From Lepidurus packardi (lineage: Eukaryota; Arthropoda; Branchiopoda; Notostraca; Triopsidae), in contig JAKZAN010000004.1 in the NCBI GenBank assembly GCA_023053545.1, positions 5,518,001-5,582,000 on the forward strand: a stretch of 64,000 nucleotides of DNA, read 5' to 3'. The notes under the pieces were generated by a model, which saw nothing but the letters and a program-made list of their open reading frames with translations, ran no database searches and was not told the origin of the DNA. Positions within the stretch are counted from its first letter, which is position 1, and every line of letters begins with the position of its first letter. A program made the position numbers and the translations under genes. Positions 1-11,396 of the stretch are shown here, in pieces.

Positions 1-3000
1 TCTGCTCAAAGCTGCAGCCAGGTAATTACTGTACTTTTCTGAAAAAACTAAAATGAGAAAGGACCAATGTTTATCTTCTGAAACAAACCAAAATGGTCCG
101 GGTTTGTTTACAAAACATCATATTAGGATTAAAATCGGTATTTGCTTCGTACTTCCTGAATATCACGTGAATGCAGAACTGATTTTGATTTTTAATTGAA
201 ATAATCCAACTTAAAATTCAAACAGAATCCGAAAATTTAGGCGAGGGACTTTAAAGTACAGAAACAAGCAAAGAGGGATTCTCGTGAGGAATTTCTTTAC
301 TTAAAAAATTATATTTCATAAATTATTTTAAGGCTCCAGTCATAGATTAGGCACATAGGCACTTATGTCTGTTATTGTTTTGCCGAAGCCTTGCGTAAGA
401 AAATAAAAATAATGTATAGGTAGCTAATCGCCGACAAAGTTTCTACGCTTGTTTTGATTCTGAAAAGTACAACTTGTCACCACCGTTTGCTGTAGCAGCA
501 CAATATCCTAAAGCAAGGCGTCGAACTTTCAGGACAATATTTGAAACCTATCTAAAACGAAGTTTTCTTTTGTTAGGAACTAGTATACAGCCAAAGGACA
601 TATTTAGGAAACGTATTTCACATAGTTGTCAACTTCATCTGCATGTTTCTAATTTACTATTCATTGGAAAATAATGTGGATTGGTTGTGCACTAGTTGGA
701 AGTATGCTTAAGCTTACTGTCAAAGAATTGTTTCATGAAATGCACTGGTTTTAGCGAAAAATTATATCCATTTCTTTCCTTACGTTCTTACTCAAGACTT
801 TCGCAAAACAATAACAAACATCAGTGCCATCTGTGGCTCTTTCCCATCAATAAGCTAAGGTTTACGGGAGCCTGACAAGCTATGCGTTAGGATATTTTTA
901 CTTAAAATATTGTAGTTCTATTAACTAATTTAAAAGATAATGCTGAAAGTTTATGATACGTTTAAATGGGCTGTTAATAACTGTATAAACCTTGTTCGAT
1001 TTTCCAGACATGGCTTAGGAAGAACCGAGTTCTACTATTTGAGCGATCCGGAACTATCCTTCAGGGACGTGGTAAGGAAGCATTTGTCAGGCGAAACCCT
1101 CGTGTCTGCATCCAGAGACAAATCCGAGCCTGAGGAAGAGCAAGTGGCCGGAAAGCTTATTAAGTTAGAGGAAGTCAAGGAGATAAAGGCTGGGGAAGTG
1201 AAGGCGGAAGAGTCTGATAGCGAGGACCGTCCTGTTAAAGAAACCAGTGAAGAATTCAAGGCAACAACGCCAGTTCAGGACGAGCAAAAGGCGGAGGAAG
1301 AGGAAGCTGAGCCAGTGCCCTTATTGGCCAAACAAAAAACATCTCGAGAAGAAGAAGACGTTGACCAACCTGAAGAGTTAACCGTAAAGGCGGAAGATCA
1401 TAAAGAACAGCTGGAAGGTGACGAGGAGAAAATGCAGGTTGATAAAGAGGTTGAAGCAAAACCAATCAAGACCTTAGAAGAACCAGATGAGCCCGCAGAT
1501 TTGACAGACAAGACTCCCGAAAGCCCTAAACCTCACGCAGATCAGGCAGAAGCGTCAAAAAAGGCTGCTGTGGATGCAGAGAATGAACTGGAACTGAGGT
1601 CCGAACTGGAACCGGAAGACGCGGACAAAAAAGAATTGGTTGCAAGACCGGAAATTGAGACGAAAGACAATTCGGATGCTGAGGAAGAGCCTGAAACGAA
1701 AGCAAAAGACGAGAAAAGAGACACTAGTGCCGACACCAAAGAGGAAAGTGAAGAGAAACCTGGTTCCGCCGAAGTTCCAGAGCCCAAACCCGTTGAAAAC
1801 CCTGATCCCGTGCAAGAATCCGCCTCTGAAGCTGAAGAACCGGAAAAAGGAAAGGAAAAAGACGAGGAAATGGAAGTTGACAACGTGAATCGGCTGGAAG
1901 AGCCGCAACCCTTGGTGGTCCCGAAGTCGGAACCTGCGACAGCGCCTACATCTAATTCCGATCCCTCTTCGCCTCCCAAATCTCGTCGCTCTCGGGACAA
2001 AGAGCGCGAGCGTGAAGAAAGAGAAGAGCGCGAGCGACTGGAACGACGACAGCCACCAAGTGGGTTGTCGGAATCGCCTGGTGCACGCGCGCTGCACAAC
2101 TTGGTGCAAATGGAGACCGAACTGGGCGCCGCGCATTCAGATCCTGCCAGCGTAGCGCAAATGTTGGCGCATAGTTTGCAGAATCCTATCAAGTGGCCCA
2201 AGGACCGTGCCATTCAAGCGCGGCTGGAGCACATTGTCCATGCGGTCGAAAAGAACGAGTGGCCAGTGGGCAAGGATTTCAGCATTTTCAGCGGACCTGG
2301 TACGGGACGCAGTATTGCTGAGGATGACGATATGGGGGATAATAACAGTCCAGAGATGCTAGATAATAATAGTCCAGCTGCTACACCGCAACATTTATTG
2401 AGAGACACGCCCACTCCGGCGTCTCTGTCGGCCTTGTCGTTATCAGACGCTTCCGATATTATGCTCATGAACAATAGTGAAATGGCGGCTTTGAGTCAGT
2501 ATGGGTTGTTGCCTCAAATGCGCCGGGGACGGGGCAGAGGGAGAGGACGTGGACGAGGAACGAGGTCGTCCACCAGGGGTCAGATTGACCTGGAAGCGGA
2601 AAGGGCCAAATTGCGCGCGCTTTTGAATCACTCAATGCAACAGTCACTGGCGCAACAGTTGGGTAAACCGATGATGCTGGAAGATCTGGAAGAAGGAACC
2701 AGGTATGATTTGAATTATTCCTACACTGCTTTAACTTGTAAGCTCTTAATTTTTTAAGGAGTAATCGACCTTTCTTAACTTTATTTTCTGTTTTGAGTCC
2801 GTGGTTTGTAGTTTTATTTTAAATGCTTAAAACGCTTTATTTCTTGTATGAAATTACAGTAGGTACCGCTTTTTATGAGCGCGGGTTACTAGAATCAGCC
2901 GCATTATAGAATCAAATTTTAAGGAACTTGTTTGGTTTCCGCCCCATATTCTAAATTAAAACCCACGAATCTAGACTAATACTGTCATTCATAGTGCAGA

Positions 3001-6000
3001 GGCATTCGTGGATGACATTTTAGGATGCACACTGTAGGGGGTTAGGTTAGGTTGAGTTCGACAAGGTTAGGTTAGAAGCTAGGCTAGGTTAAGCTAACCC
3101 TTTCGAATGTCAGAATCAATTTCAACAGAAGCTTCACATGTACAATAACGAAACTACAATAGTGTTCGCTACATAAACTTCCAATATTATCTGATGCCAA
3201 TTCTTTTACGTCGTTTTGACCAATCCTGTCATTTCCAGCCTACTACACGTAGGGGGAAATCCCTTCTAAACTACCCTAGTCAATTAAATAAGTAGGTTGT
3301 TCATTTGAATAACCTGTTCCTTTAATTGGTTGGGAAAATTAGAAGGAATATCGTGTTGACAACCCTACGTAAGCTTAGGAGTAGGCTTCAAAGGCGCAGT
3401 GTTAGTTGTGTTTTAGACATGTGGTTATATAAAAATGGCGACGTTGATTTAAATGAGTTGATTTAAATGTGAAAGAGAAGTTGCGGCTCATGGAAACTTA
3501 TGGCAAGTTAAATTTAAAGGATTTGCCACAAAGGAAAGTGGCCGTTAAGTTAGGAATTCCTGCATCATCTCCATCGAAATTGCTGAAAATCGTAACGAAA
3601 TAAACAGTAGTGAGTGTAGTGAATCTAGAAAAAGGAAACTTTGAAAGTATCCAAAAGTAGACGATATTTGATTTCTTTGGTTTAAACAAGCCATTCACTT
3701 GACAAACGTGATCAAAAAAAGCGTCATGTACTGTATTTTATTTAGCTTTAAGCGTGGTTTTGTGTTAATAGTTATATTTTAGCTTTTGTGTTTGAACAAG
3801 TTGTTTGAATAAGAAAATAAAATTATTCTGCTCTTGGTTTAGGACGCCACCCGAGTACAAGGTGAAGGGACAACCTCCCCCAGCCCACCAGCATTCTTCG
3901 CATCATTCCTCGTCACACCAGTCGAGAAATTCGAGTTTGGCGCAGGCGCAAGCCCAAGCGCAGTTGACAGCACAAGCCTTGGAGATGTTACTGGCTCAAA
4001 GTGCAGCGTTAGGCATGAGCGGTTTAGGAGGGCCCAATCCATTGGCATTGGGACTACCGCCTTCGATTTCCGTATCGGTTTCTGTCCCTCAGCGTGACCG
4101 CGAGAGGGAGAGGGAACGCGACAGGGACCGGGAGCGCGAACGAGATCGGGAACGTGACCGAGATCGGGAACGGGATCGAGAGCGTGAACGGGATCGAGAG
4201 CGGGAACGGGATAGACGGGAACGGAATGCTGAAAAGGCGCCTAGTGCTGGTCACGATGGTGGAGCCCCCATGGATCTTTCTGCAGGGTAATTTTTTTTTC
4301 CCTCATTTGTTGTTTTCTAAGGCTGTATTTTCACTGCTAAACTAGCACCCTTGTTGAGTTAACCTAACACGTGTTTAGCTAACACGCTTTTCCATTGGTA
4401 CATAAAATAAGTAATCGTGGTAGGATTGGCATCGACTTTCATCAGTTGAGACTCGAAATCGTTTAGTCGGACTGTATATCTAGTATCACGCAAGGAGCTT
4501 GGCCTGAATTTCGGGCTCTAAACAAATTCTAATTTGGAATCTCGTCTCTCCTGCTCTCCAATTCGTTCTTTTTCTTTGTTTCAACCATAATAGATCTGAC
4601 AGTTACAGGTGACAAACTTAATAATAATCTTTCCAGTCATGCAAAGAGCACAAAACAACTAAACGTCGAGCTCTAGCTTTCTAAAAAGCAATGGTTAATT
4701 AAGTTATATACTATTACTTTTCTGTAATCGTATATTTACTTGTACTGTTGGTAAAAGACAAAACAAAAATAAAACAAAAGACTGAAAAACAAGTTAGGCG
4801 TACTGGCACGATGGCTAACAACTTGTAGCACGTGTTGGCCTAGTGGAAACACTCGCGTTAGTTAACCCGTGTTACTTTCGCTCACTAACACGTGTTCAGA
4901 TGGCAGTGGAAAAACAGTCCTAGAGTGCTGTCCAAGGGGAAGAAGGAACGAAAATAATTAGCCGGTTGAAATAGGAACCTGAAAATAAAAGATTTTGACA
5001 GTTGCAATGAGATCATCAAAGATTAATTCTCGATGTTTCCTTATTAGGGGAATGAATGGCGACCATGACGAGGACGCCCGATCTGATGACCTGAGCAGAA
5101 AGCGCAAGACAGAAGAAGCAATGCCTCCTCCCGGCAAAGAGAAAAAGCGTCGTAAATTGGACGAAATTGTACTGGGCTTATCGGCAGCTAAAGGTCAAGG
5201 CATCTTCTCTGCTCCCCTAACAGCGCATTCGTCGGTCTCGGTATCCCCCTTGAACCGCAGTGGTAGCAAGGAAGCCATGAGCGACACGCCGTTAAGCTTC
5301 TCCTTCCCAAGATCTTCCGGCATTACCATTATGCCATGCCCGAAAGATAAAGACGGGAAAGATGGCAGCAGCAAGGACGCCATGAAGGAACGTTTAAGCT
5401 CAAGTAAGGACCGCTTAACAGACGCCCAGAGTTTAGTGGCAGCGTTGGGCCGCAGCGCAGCAGCTTCGAGATCAGGTGCTGAACCTCCGCGCATCTCGAT
5501 CGAACCCCTGCGACCAAGCGACGGATCGAGCACCCCAGGAAAGTTACCCGACTACTTACTCAACAAATTGGATATGTATACGCCTCCGCATGAACTCAAG
5601 GTCTCGAAATGGCTGGCCGAACAGCAAGGTATTACGCCTGACCGTCCTTCGTCACCGTCGGAGGCAGAACGGGAGGCGGATCGACGTAGGAGAAGACCGC
5701 GTACTGATCCGGCACTCTTGGACTGGAATCGGCTGTCCGGCGATGAAAACGTGTCGGTTATGAACCGAGTGACGGGTAAACGGATCACAGGTAGCAAAGC
5801 GCCTCAACTTCGCAACTTGGCACAGTGGTTGCTCAGCAATCCCATGTTTGACGTAGATCCCAAATGGTCCGACCTGGTCAAAGAAAAGGGCAACCTACCT
5901 AGCGATCTGCAGCGGCGCGTCAATGCGGCTGCGGCCTCGGCGGCCGCCGCTGCGGGGATGACAAGTGGACCACCGACGCTCAGTCCGGCACCGTCGCCGT

Positions 6001-7217
6001 CGCCCACTCCGAACCATTCAAACCGCGCAGCAGCGTCCACGCCGCATTCCCAGGCTGAGCGAGAACGCGGCGACCGAGACCGGGAAAGGGAACGGGAACG
6101 TAGGCGCGGACCAGGAAGGCCGCCCTTGCATTCCAGCCCCAGTCAGCGCTCGAGTGGAGGTAACAGTGGTCGAGACGCAGGTAATAGCGGTGGTGGACAA
6201 GCAGCTGCCAATTCGGCAGCTGCTGCCGCCGCGGCCGCCAATCTGAACGCCTTTTCCGCCGCCGGTTTCCTCAACCCCAACCTGCTCGCCTCCTTACCTT
6301 TGTCCGCCTTCGATCCCAAGTCCAATCCGCTTTTCAGCGCAGCGTTCGACCCCAAGAATCCCCTATTTGGTGCCTTAGATCCCAAGAACCCCATGGCGGG
6401 TTTAGACCCCAAGAACCCTCTCTTTAGTATGGCCGGCTTAGGGTTAGGCGGCCTGGGGGGACTCAGTGGTCTCGCTGGACTGGGCAGCATGGGCAATATG
6501 AGTAACATGTTCGCGGGACTCATGCCGCCTACCTCCTTACCTAGCGACCTGGCCGCAGTAGCAGCGGCGGCGGCGGCCAGTGCAGGAGTCTCTACTTCAG
6601 GTGGAGGCAACTCCTCGAGTAAAGGCCGCCGGGGCGGTGGCGAAGAAAAGGGCAAGAAAGGATCATCGAGTTCGAGCGCCGCCGCCGCTGCTGCTGCGGC
6701 GGCCGCCAACTCCTCCCTTCCGTTCCTCTATAACCCAAGCTTGCTCTACGGCCCGCTTATGGGCGGCCTCAACCCGTTTGGGTTACCGGCGGGTTTGGCA
6801 TTTTCCAGCTTCGGCCACACGGCCTTCATGAACGGCTTGACGACCACCATGGCGGGTGAGCCGGGCTTGACGGCCACGAAAACGAGTTCTTCGAACAACG
6901 CGCGGTCCGCCAGCGCCAAACAGCGGTTAGCGGAAGAGGCGGCGGGAATGGAACTCATGCGGGAGGCCATGATGCTCAGTCGGGGTAAAGCGGAGGAGAG
7001 ATTGAGTCGGAAAGAATACAAAGATTCCAGATCGTCGAGTGCCAGTGCGGTGCGGAAGGAAGCCGCCAAAGAGGCCGCCTCCAAGGACAAAGATCACAGT
7101 ACACAGGATCGCAGCAGTAGCAAGGAACAAGGGTTGGATTTGAGCAAGGGTCCCACCGAGGGAGACGACGCACCGAGCATCGATGCTACGTCACAGCAGG
7201 ACCAGACTGGACGTTAG
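1..7217 (+). CDS. kis: Kismet/CHD7-type chromatin remodeler, C-terminal part (5' end outside window)
   Basis: This is the C-terminal half of an ATP-dependent nucleosome remodeler of the CHD6-9/kismet group; the chromodomains and helicase lie upstream of the window. Exons: 1-21, 1008-2702, 3843-4286 and 5048-7217, and all phases agree. The joined start reads LLKAAARHGLGRTEF, the segment after the helicase/SLIDE part of CHD7-like proteins. A long acidic Glu/Lys/Pro region follows, then a WPKDRAIQARLEHI segment, a long Arg/Glu/Asp mixed-charge run (about 4098-4230), and a BRK domain (about 5727-5910, with DENVSVMNRVTGKRITG and APQLRNLAQWLLSNP). The tail has Ala runs and DPKNPL repeats. Antisense and frame-shifted ORFs here are composition shadows. 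Introns 2 and 3 carry transposon relics. Assignment to kismet/CHD7 rather than another CHD rests on the BRK domain and this order of segments. Confidence 0.9.
22..1007 (+). other. Kismet intron with a dispersed repeat
   Basis: This intron runs from the GTAATT donor after position 21 to the TTTCCAG acceptor before 1008. No coding exon was recognised inside it. It holds one copy of a dispersed repeat at about 452-770, listed separately. The rest is AT-rich unique-looking DNA. Confidence 0.75.
452..770 (+). repeat. Dispersed repeat family A, copy 1
   Basis: About 320 bp that matches 20668-21000 in the same orientation. Shared blocks include TTTGCTGTAGCAGCACAATA near the start and GTCAAAGAATTGTTTCATGA near the end, with substitutions and small indels between. 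The copies lie in introns of two unrelated genes, so this is a mobile-type interspersed repeat of unknown class. A short open frame in both copies begins alike (FAVAAQYPK), but it soon diverges and breaks, so coding is not supported. Confidence 0.75.
3041..3101 (+). repeat. Short TTAGG-like degenerate tract
   Basis: Six degenerate copies of GGTTAG/GGCTAG occur within about 60 bp (for example GTTAGGTTAGGTTGAG, then AAGGTTAGGTTAG). This resembles the arthropod TTAGG telomere unit, and such short interstitial tracts are common in arthropod genomes. It lies in kismet intron 2, directly left of a pogo-like relic. Confidence 0.6.
3110..3700 (+). mobile_element. Degenerate pogo/Tigger-like DNA transposon relic
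   Basis: This intronic block matches, on the opposite strand, the element at 24528-25161. It has a near-palindromic segment (3237-3388) followed by a decayed start of a transposase-like frame (about 3470-3602) reading LRLMETYGKLNLKDLP and KVAVKLGIPASSPSKLL. That resembles the N-terminal helix-turn-helix of CENP-B/pogo transposases. The frame ends in a stop soon after, and no terminal repeats were found here, so it is a fragment. Assignment to pogo is by motif and by the TIR style of the sister copy. Confidence 0.65.
4318..4922. mobile_element. TIR-flanked non-autonomous DNA element in kismet intron 3
   Basis: The left end (TAAGGCTGTATTTTCACTGC at 4318) and the reverse complement of the right end (TAGGACTGTTTTTCCACTGC) form long imperfect terminal inverted repeats. 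The AACACGTGTT and GTTAACC motifs are also mirrored inward. The element is about 600 bp and fills most of the intron 4287-5047. No transposase frame is visible. The class is unassigned. Confidence 0.65.
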
Positions 7218-8836
7218 TGTGCGGTCACGTACATAAAACTCTATGTTTCTGACGCGTGTAAAACAGTTTTTTTTCTTTGGTCTGTGGGAAGAGACGAATC
7301 GTGAAAAACACAAAGTGGGTGTCAGCTTTTTCTACTTTATTCAGTTGTAAGGTTTTTCGTCTCGTTTATCTCTCCCCCAAGCCCTTTTTTATGTTTTACC
7401 CTGTTTTCTCAATCCAGACTTGTCTATTTTTCAATTTTTGTTTCACTTTTTTAATTACGTTCATTTGACGAATTATTTATTTTTGGTCTGAAACTGAGTT
7501 CGAATTGTATGACAAGTGGCAGTGGAAATTTGGGGAGGCAAAACCAGGGACTGTGCGGGCGTTTGCCAATCGACGGTAGAACTTTTCCCCCCTAGTTATT
7601 GCTATATCCGGAAACCTTCTACCATTTTGGGGGCAAAATGAGAAAAGGGTATCAGTATTTAGGAGCGATGTCGACCGGATTTGTGTTAGGCGGGAGGAAG
7701 GGGATGTATTTGGTGGTATGAATCGTGTCTCAAATTGTGAGAAAAACCGTTTTCATGCATTAAACGCGCGATAACAAGACAAATTGGCTCTACTGTGTTG
7801 GTTAGTCATAGGCACATACGTGTAGCATCCTCTTTATTTATGCCCATTCAATGTATGTAATCCATCCAGGCAGTAAGTACAGATCTTTTCTAAACGTCTT
7901 TCATAAGATTTCTTAGTAGCGATCATAATGGATTTATGTTTCAGTACCCATTCTGCAACGGTAAGCGTAAAGAAATGAGGCGTAGCAGTCGTTCGGAGAA
8001 TGTTTAATAGCATTTTTTTCGTTTTTGCATTAATATAACTTTGCAGGGGACAAATAGGCTTCAAGAAGCGGACATATAGAAACACCTTGGCGATCCCACC
8101 CAAACTCCTATGGAAGTTGCAAGCTACGTCAGGCAGTTATGGCCAGCTTTCTTAAATATAACTCGCAAAAAGCGCCCCTAAAGTCGCCAAAGCACTACCA
8201 AGAAATAATATAGATAAAACACATAGAAGGCATGTAATATTACAAAGACTACAATATTACTGGCTAATGATTGCTGTGTTTCTGAGTTGACAGTACACAA
8301 AGTATTTCGACAAATATGAATACAACCTTAGTTTCCTTTGTTTTAATCTACTTAGGGAAATTTTAGGGCTGGGCCCCTAATTGATCAGACCGTAAAACGT
8401 ATGATGGATGCCTTAGCCGTTGGAATTTGGCACCATGCACATTGTTTAGGGTGACTTTAAGACATAATTACTGGACGTAACTGGCAGTTAAGTTTACGGT
8501 CCATAGCGACCATAGGTTGTCATTGAAAAACGGTATTGTATTTGTGAGTTTCTAATACAAATAATTCCAAGCAAGCATAATGCAAAGTAATTTATTGTGA
8601 ATGAATTTGACTCGTTAAGAAAAATTATGTACAGATTTTGTATTACATTTTAAAATACATACAGATGAATGTAATATAATAATGCAAAATTCTGGAATAC
8701 AATGGTTGTAGACGAACCTTCATATTTTTATAAATCGAAGAAAATACGAGTGCTACCCCCGAGTACACTCATGGCAAACCGTACACCGCTTTGTTCATAT
8801 GTTGTTTTTATAGAAGTCTCAGCGCAATTTTAATAT

Positions 8837-8910
8837 AACCTTATGACCCAGTGGATAAGGCACAAGCCTTTTGAACCAGAGGTTGTCTGTTCGAAACCCG
8901 GTCGAGGCAC
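8837..8910 (+). pseudogene. tRNA-Arg-derived relic (decayed tRNA or SINE head)
   Basis: The D-arm region ACCCAGTGGATAAGGCAC is nearly the D-arm of arginine tRNAs. The TGTTCGAAACCC segment matches a B box (GGTTCGANNCC) at all but one position. The spacing between the two fits a tRNA. The acceptor and T stems no longer pair, and the anticodon stem is poor, so this is not a functional tRNA. It could be a pseudogene or the tRNA head of a SINE; an A-rich stretch follows. Confidence 0.6.
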
Positions 8911-10099
8911 TTTATTTAATCGAAAAAACTAAATATTAAATGTCTATCCTTTCTCCGTACGTTATGCATTCCGAGCAAGGTTTCTACACCCATATTCAAA
9001 ATTGTAAAGCTTCGGCATCAGGAACTCGAATATCGGGAATGGGAAACCGAGCAGGGGAGTTTGGGAACAGGGAAAGGGGCGAGGCTATCAATTTTTGACG
9101 ATTTTTGAAGGGGACCCCCTTGATCGTGCAGGGATCCTTATGGGAAAAAGCCCAGAAAAGTTTTCCCCAGATTGAAAAGGAGCCACGCCCCCTTTTTGCA
9201 AAACCAACCAATAGAATTCGTCCTTCCCGCACAGAACACACCCCTTTCAGCGGGCTATTTGAAAAATTTCGCCCAAAATTTCACAAATTTTCACTTTTAT
9301 TTCAAAATTACAAATCGAAATCGTACAATAAAAGGGACATTTTCGGAAACTAGATTTTCTGAGAAACGTTTTGGCTACAACAAATAAGCAAATAAGGGAT
9401 TCTGGGGGGAAGCAAAAGATCTAATTTCCATAATTTTGCAATCTAATTTTTAGAGCCAAGAAAAGACACGGAACAAAAATTCCAACAGATTTTGACAATT
9501 GAGCTCTAATGCATGTTTGGGAGGGACAAATTTGATTAGAAAACAAAAAAACGGGAAAACAAGCGTTACAATTCTACTCAATTCTCAAAAACTGTAAAAT
9601 AATACACAAAGTCGAAATCAAAAGCTGCTATGCTGAATATCTCTGGACCCTTCAAATTTGTCAATCTTGCCTTGAAGTACAACAGTCGCAGTTGTAAGGG
9701 TTAAAACTTGAAATGTAAACATAAAAATGTAAACATAAAAATGTGAACACAAAGAAGATCCATTGTACGTGAAAGCAGCAAGGAATTTATCAAGGGTCGT
9801 TCAATAGTCTTCCCTCTTTCTGTATTCCCAACCAGAAAGCAACGAACGTTAAACAACATCTATGGAGAATAATTAGGTACGAATTCTTTTAAATATGTTG
9901 CAGAATATATTACCAAGAGATCGTGCATTCACAGATATAGCAGTTCTTCCAGCGTTAAAACTGCAGAATCCAATAAGTGTAACCTTGATCGCAGTATGAT
10001 CTTGGCAGTAGACAGTTTGTCAAAAGAACAGCATGCATCTAACCCTCTTAGGAGCCAATGGCATATCGAGTTTGAATAAATCTCCTAGTATTTAGTTGA

Positions 10100-10830
10100 A
10101 GAAATCTTCTATTTGCTTGCCTGAAAGAGAAATAACGAGTATTAAAAATGCATAAATGTAAATGTAAAGTTTTATTACCATCACTTCGAAACTCGACCAA
10201 GACCTTTAAATTGAAATCAGTTTCGTAAGGAGACCTGTTGGCCCAGGGTTACGTGTTCCTCTTCACCTTCATTTCGCACCGAAAAAAGACAGAAAAAACA
10301 TCAGTACGCATGAAATCAATTCATTAACAAAATATATAAAACCTAATACTGTCTAAAACCTGTAAAACAGTAAAACTTACAAGTATAATAAGTGTAAGGC
10401 CCGCAAACACATCCGCAGAGGGACGAGTATGAAAACAGGAAACGTTTGAAAAGCTAGAACTTCACTTTTGAGAAGGCTACAACTACTAAAGGTCCTGCAA
10501 CAAAACATAAAGGGTAAAAACATTAGTCGGAGACTTATACAATCCTGATATTTTCTTTGCAACCAAAAACGCTTCGGAATCTCTTTAAATTCTATAAAAT
10601 TCTTCATTTTAGCGTTAGAATTAAAAAAGAAAAAGTCAGTATTTTAGATTTTCAACATTTTCTGCGAAATTTTGAACGTTCAAATAAAAATTACCTTTAC
10701 CTACGCATGGTTATGGGCCCCCGACAAAGATTGGATGGTATTATCTTCTCGAAGGCAGGGGTATCCCCAAGCACCACCTGGGTCATTGTGTCCCACTTTA
10801 GCGGATAAGAGTACACTCATCCAAACCTAA
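10100..10830 (-). repeat. Diverged tandem duplication, copy A
   Basis: This segment aligns in order with 11420-12620. Shared blocks are around 10113/11432 (TTGCTTGCCTG), 10186/11505, 10495/12214 (GGTCCTGC) and 10550/12292 (TTTCTTTGCAACCAAAAAC). On the minus strand several shared blocks sit next to splice-like AG and GT sites, including a last-exon-like piece preceded by TCTTTCAG and beginning GKQIEDFFN before a stop. Frames in this copy are broken. It may be a decayed gene copy or a non-coding duplicate; no family is recognised. Confidence 0.5.
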
Positions 10831-10907
10831 CTAGCCAATCGAAGGCGACAAAGCGAATGAGATCTAATGAACTGATCCTATGGAAGACCGAACTGAACCA
10901 ATAAATA

Positions 10908-11085
10908 TTGAATCTTGAATCCCACGATCTTGAATCTCCAATTTCGCGATCGTGAATCTTCAATTTTGCGATCTTGCATCTTGAAGTTTGCGATCTCGAA
11001 TCTTGAATTTCGCGATTTTGAATCTGGTGTTCTTGAATTCGGCAATCTTAAATCTTGAATTCCGTGATTTAAAATTTTTCATTCG
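10908..11085 (+). repeat. Degenerate minisatellite, unit about 28 bp
   Basis: About six imperfect repeats of a unit like GATCTTGAATCTTGAATTTC plus GC run in tandem. TTGAAT recurs at roughly 14-bp steps, which suggests an internal half-unit. The array lies between the two copies of the 10-12.6 kb duplication. Confidence 0.75.
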
Positions 11086-11396
11086 CCCGTTTTTTTCCGT
11101 AGTCGAGTTAAGATAAATCGCACGTCAGAAATTAGGTTTCATGACGTCTTTTTCTCCACTTCCTTGGTCTGAACAGGTCAAAGTTGTGATTAAGGCTTGA
11201 AGTACGAAGAGAACTTCTATCCAGTATTTTTCGGAAATTCTATAGTGGTTGATGAAGAAAGAAGCCGCCACTCTAAAGCATGATTCGTGAAAAGTGAACA
11301 AAATTTAGAAGAAAATTCAAGAATCCAAAACTGAATGCTAATCTGCTCCTTGCAGTCCTTTCAAGTATATCTGAAAATGTCTATGAAATCCCATGT

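Noticed and set aside
1542-2213. Long minus-strand frames opposite kismet (also 5195-5533 and 6143-6709)
   Set aside because: They mirror the charged, Ser/Pro-rich and Ala-rich kismet exons. They have no start context, domain or splice logic, and are composition shadows.
7834-8103. Minus-strand 89-codon frame with an ICTYC motif downstream of kismet
   Set aside because: An acceptor-like site precedes part of it, but there is no partner exon and no recognised domain. It is kept as unproven rather than listed as a gene.
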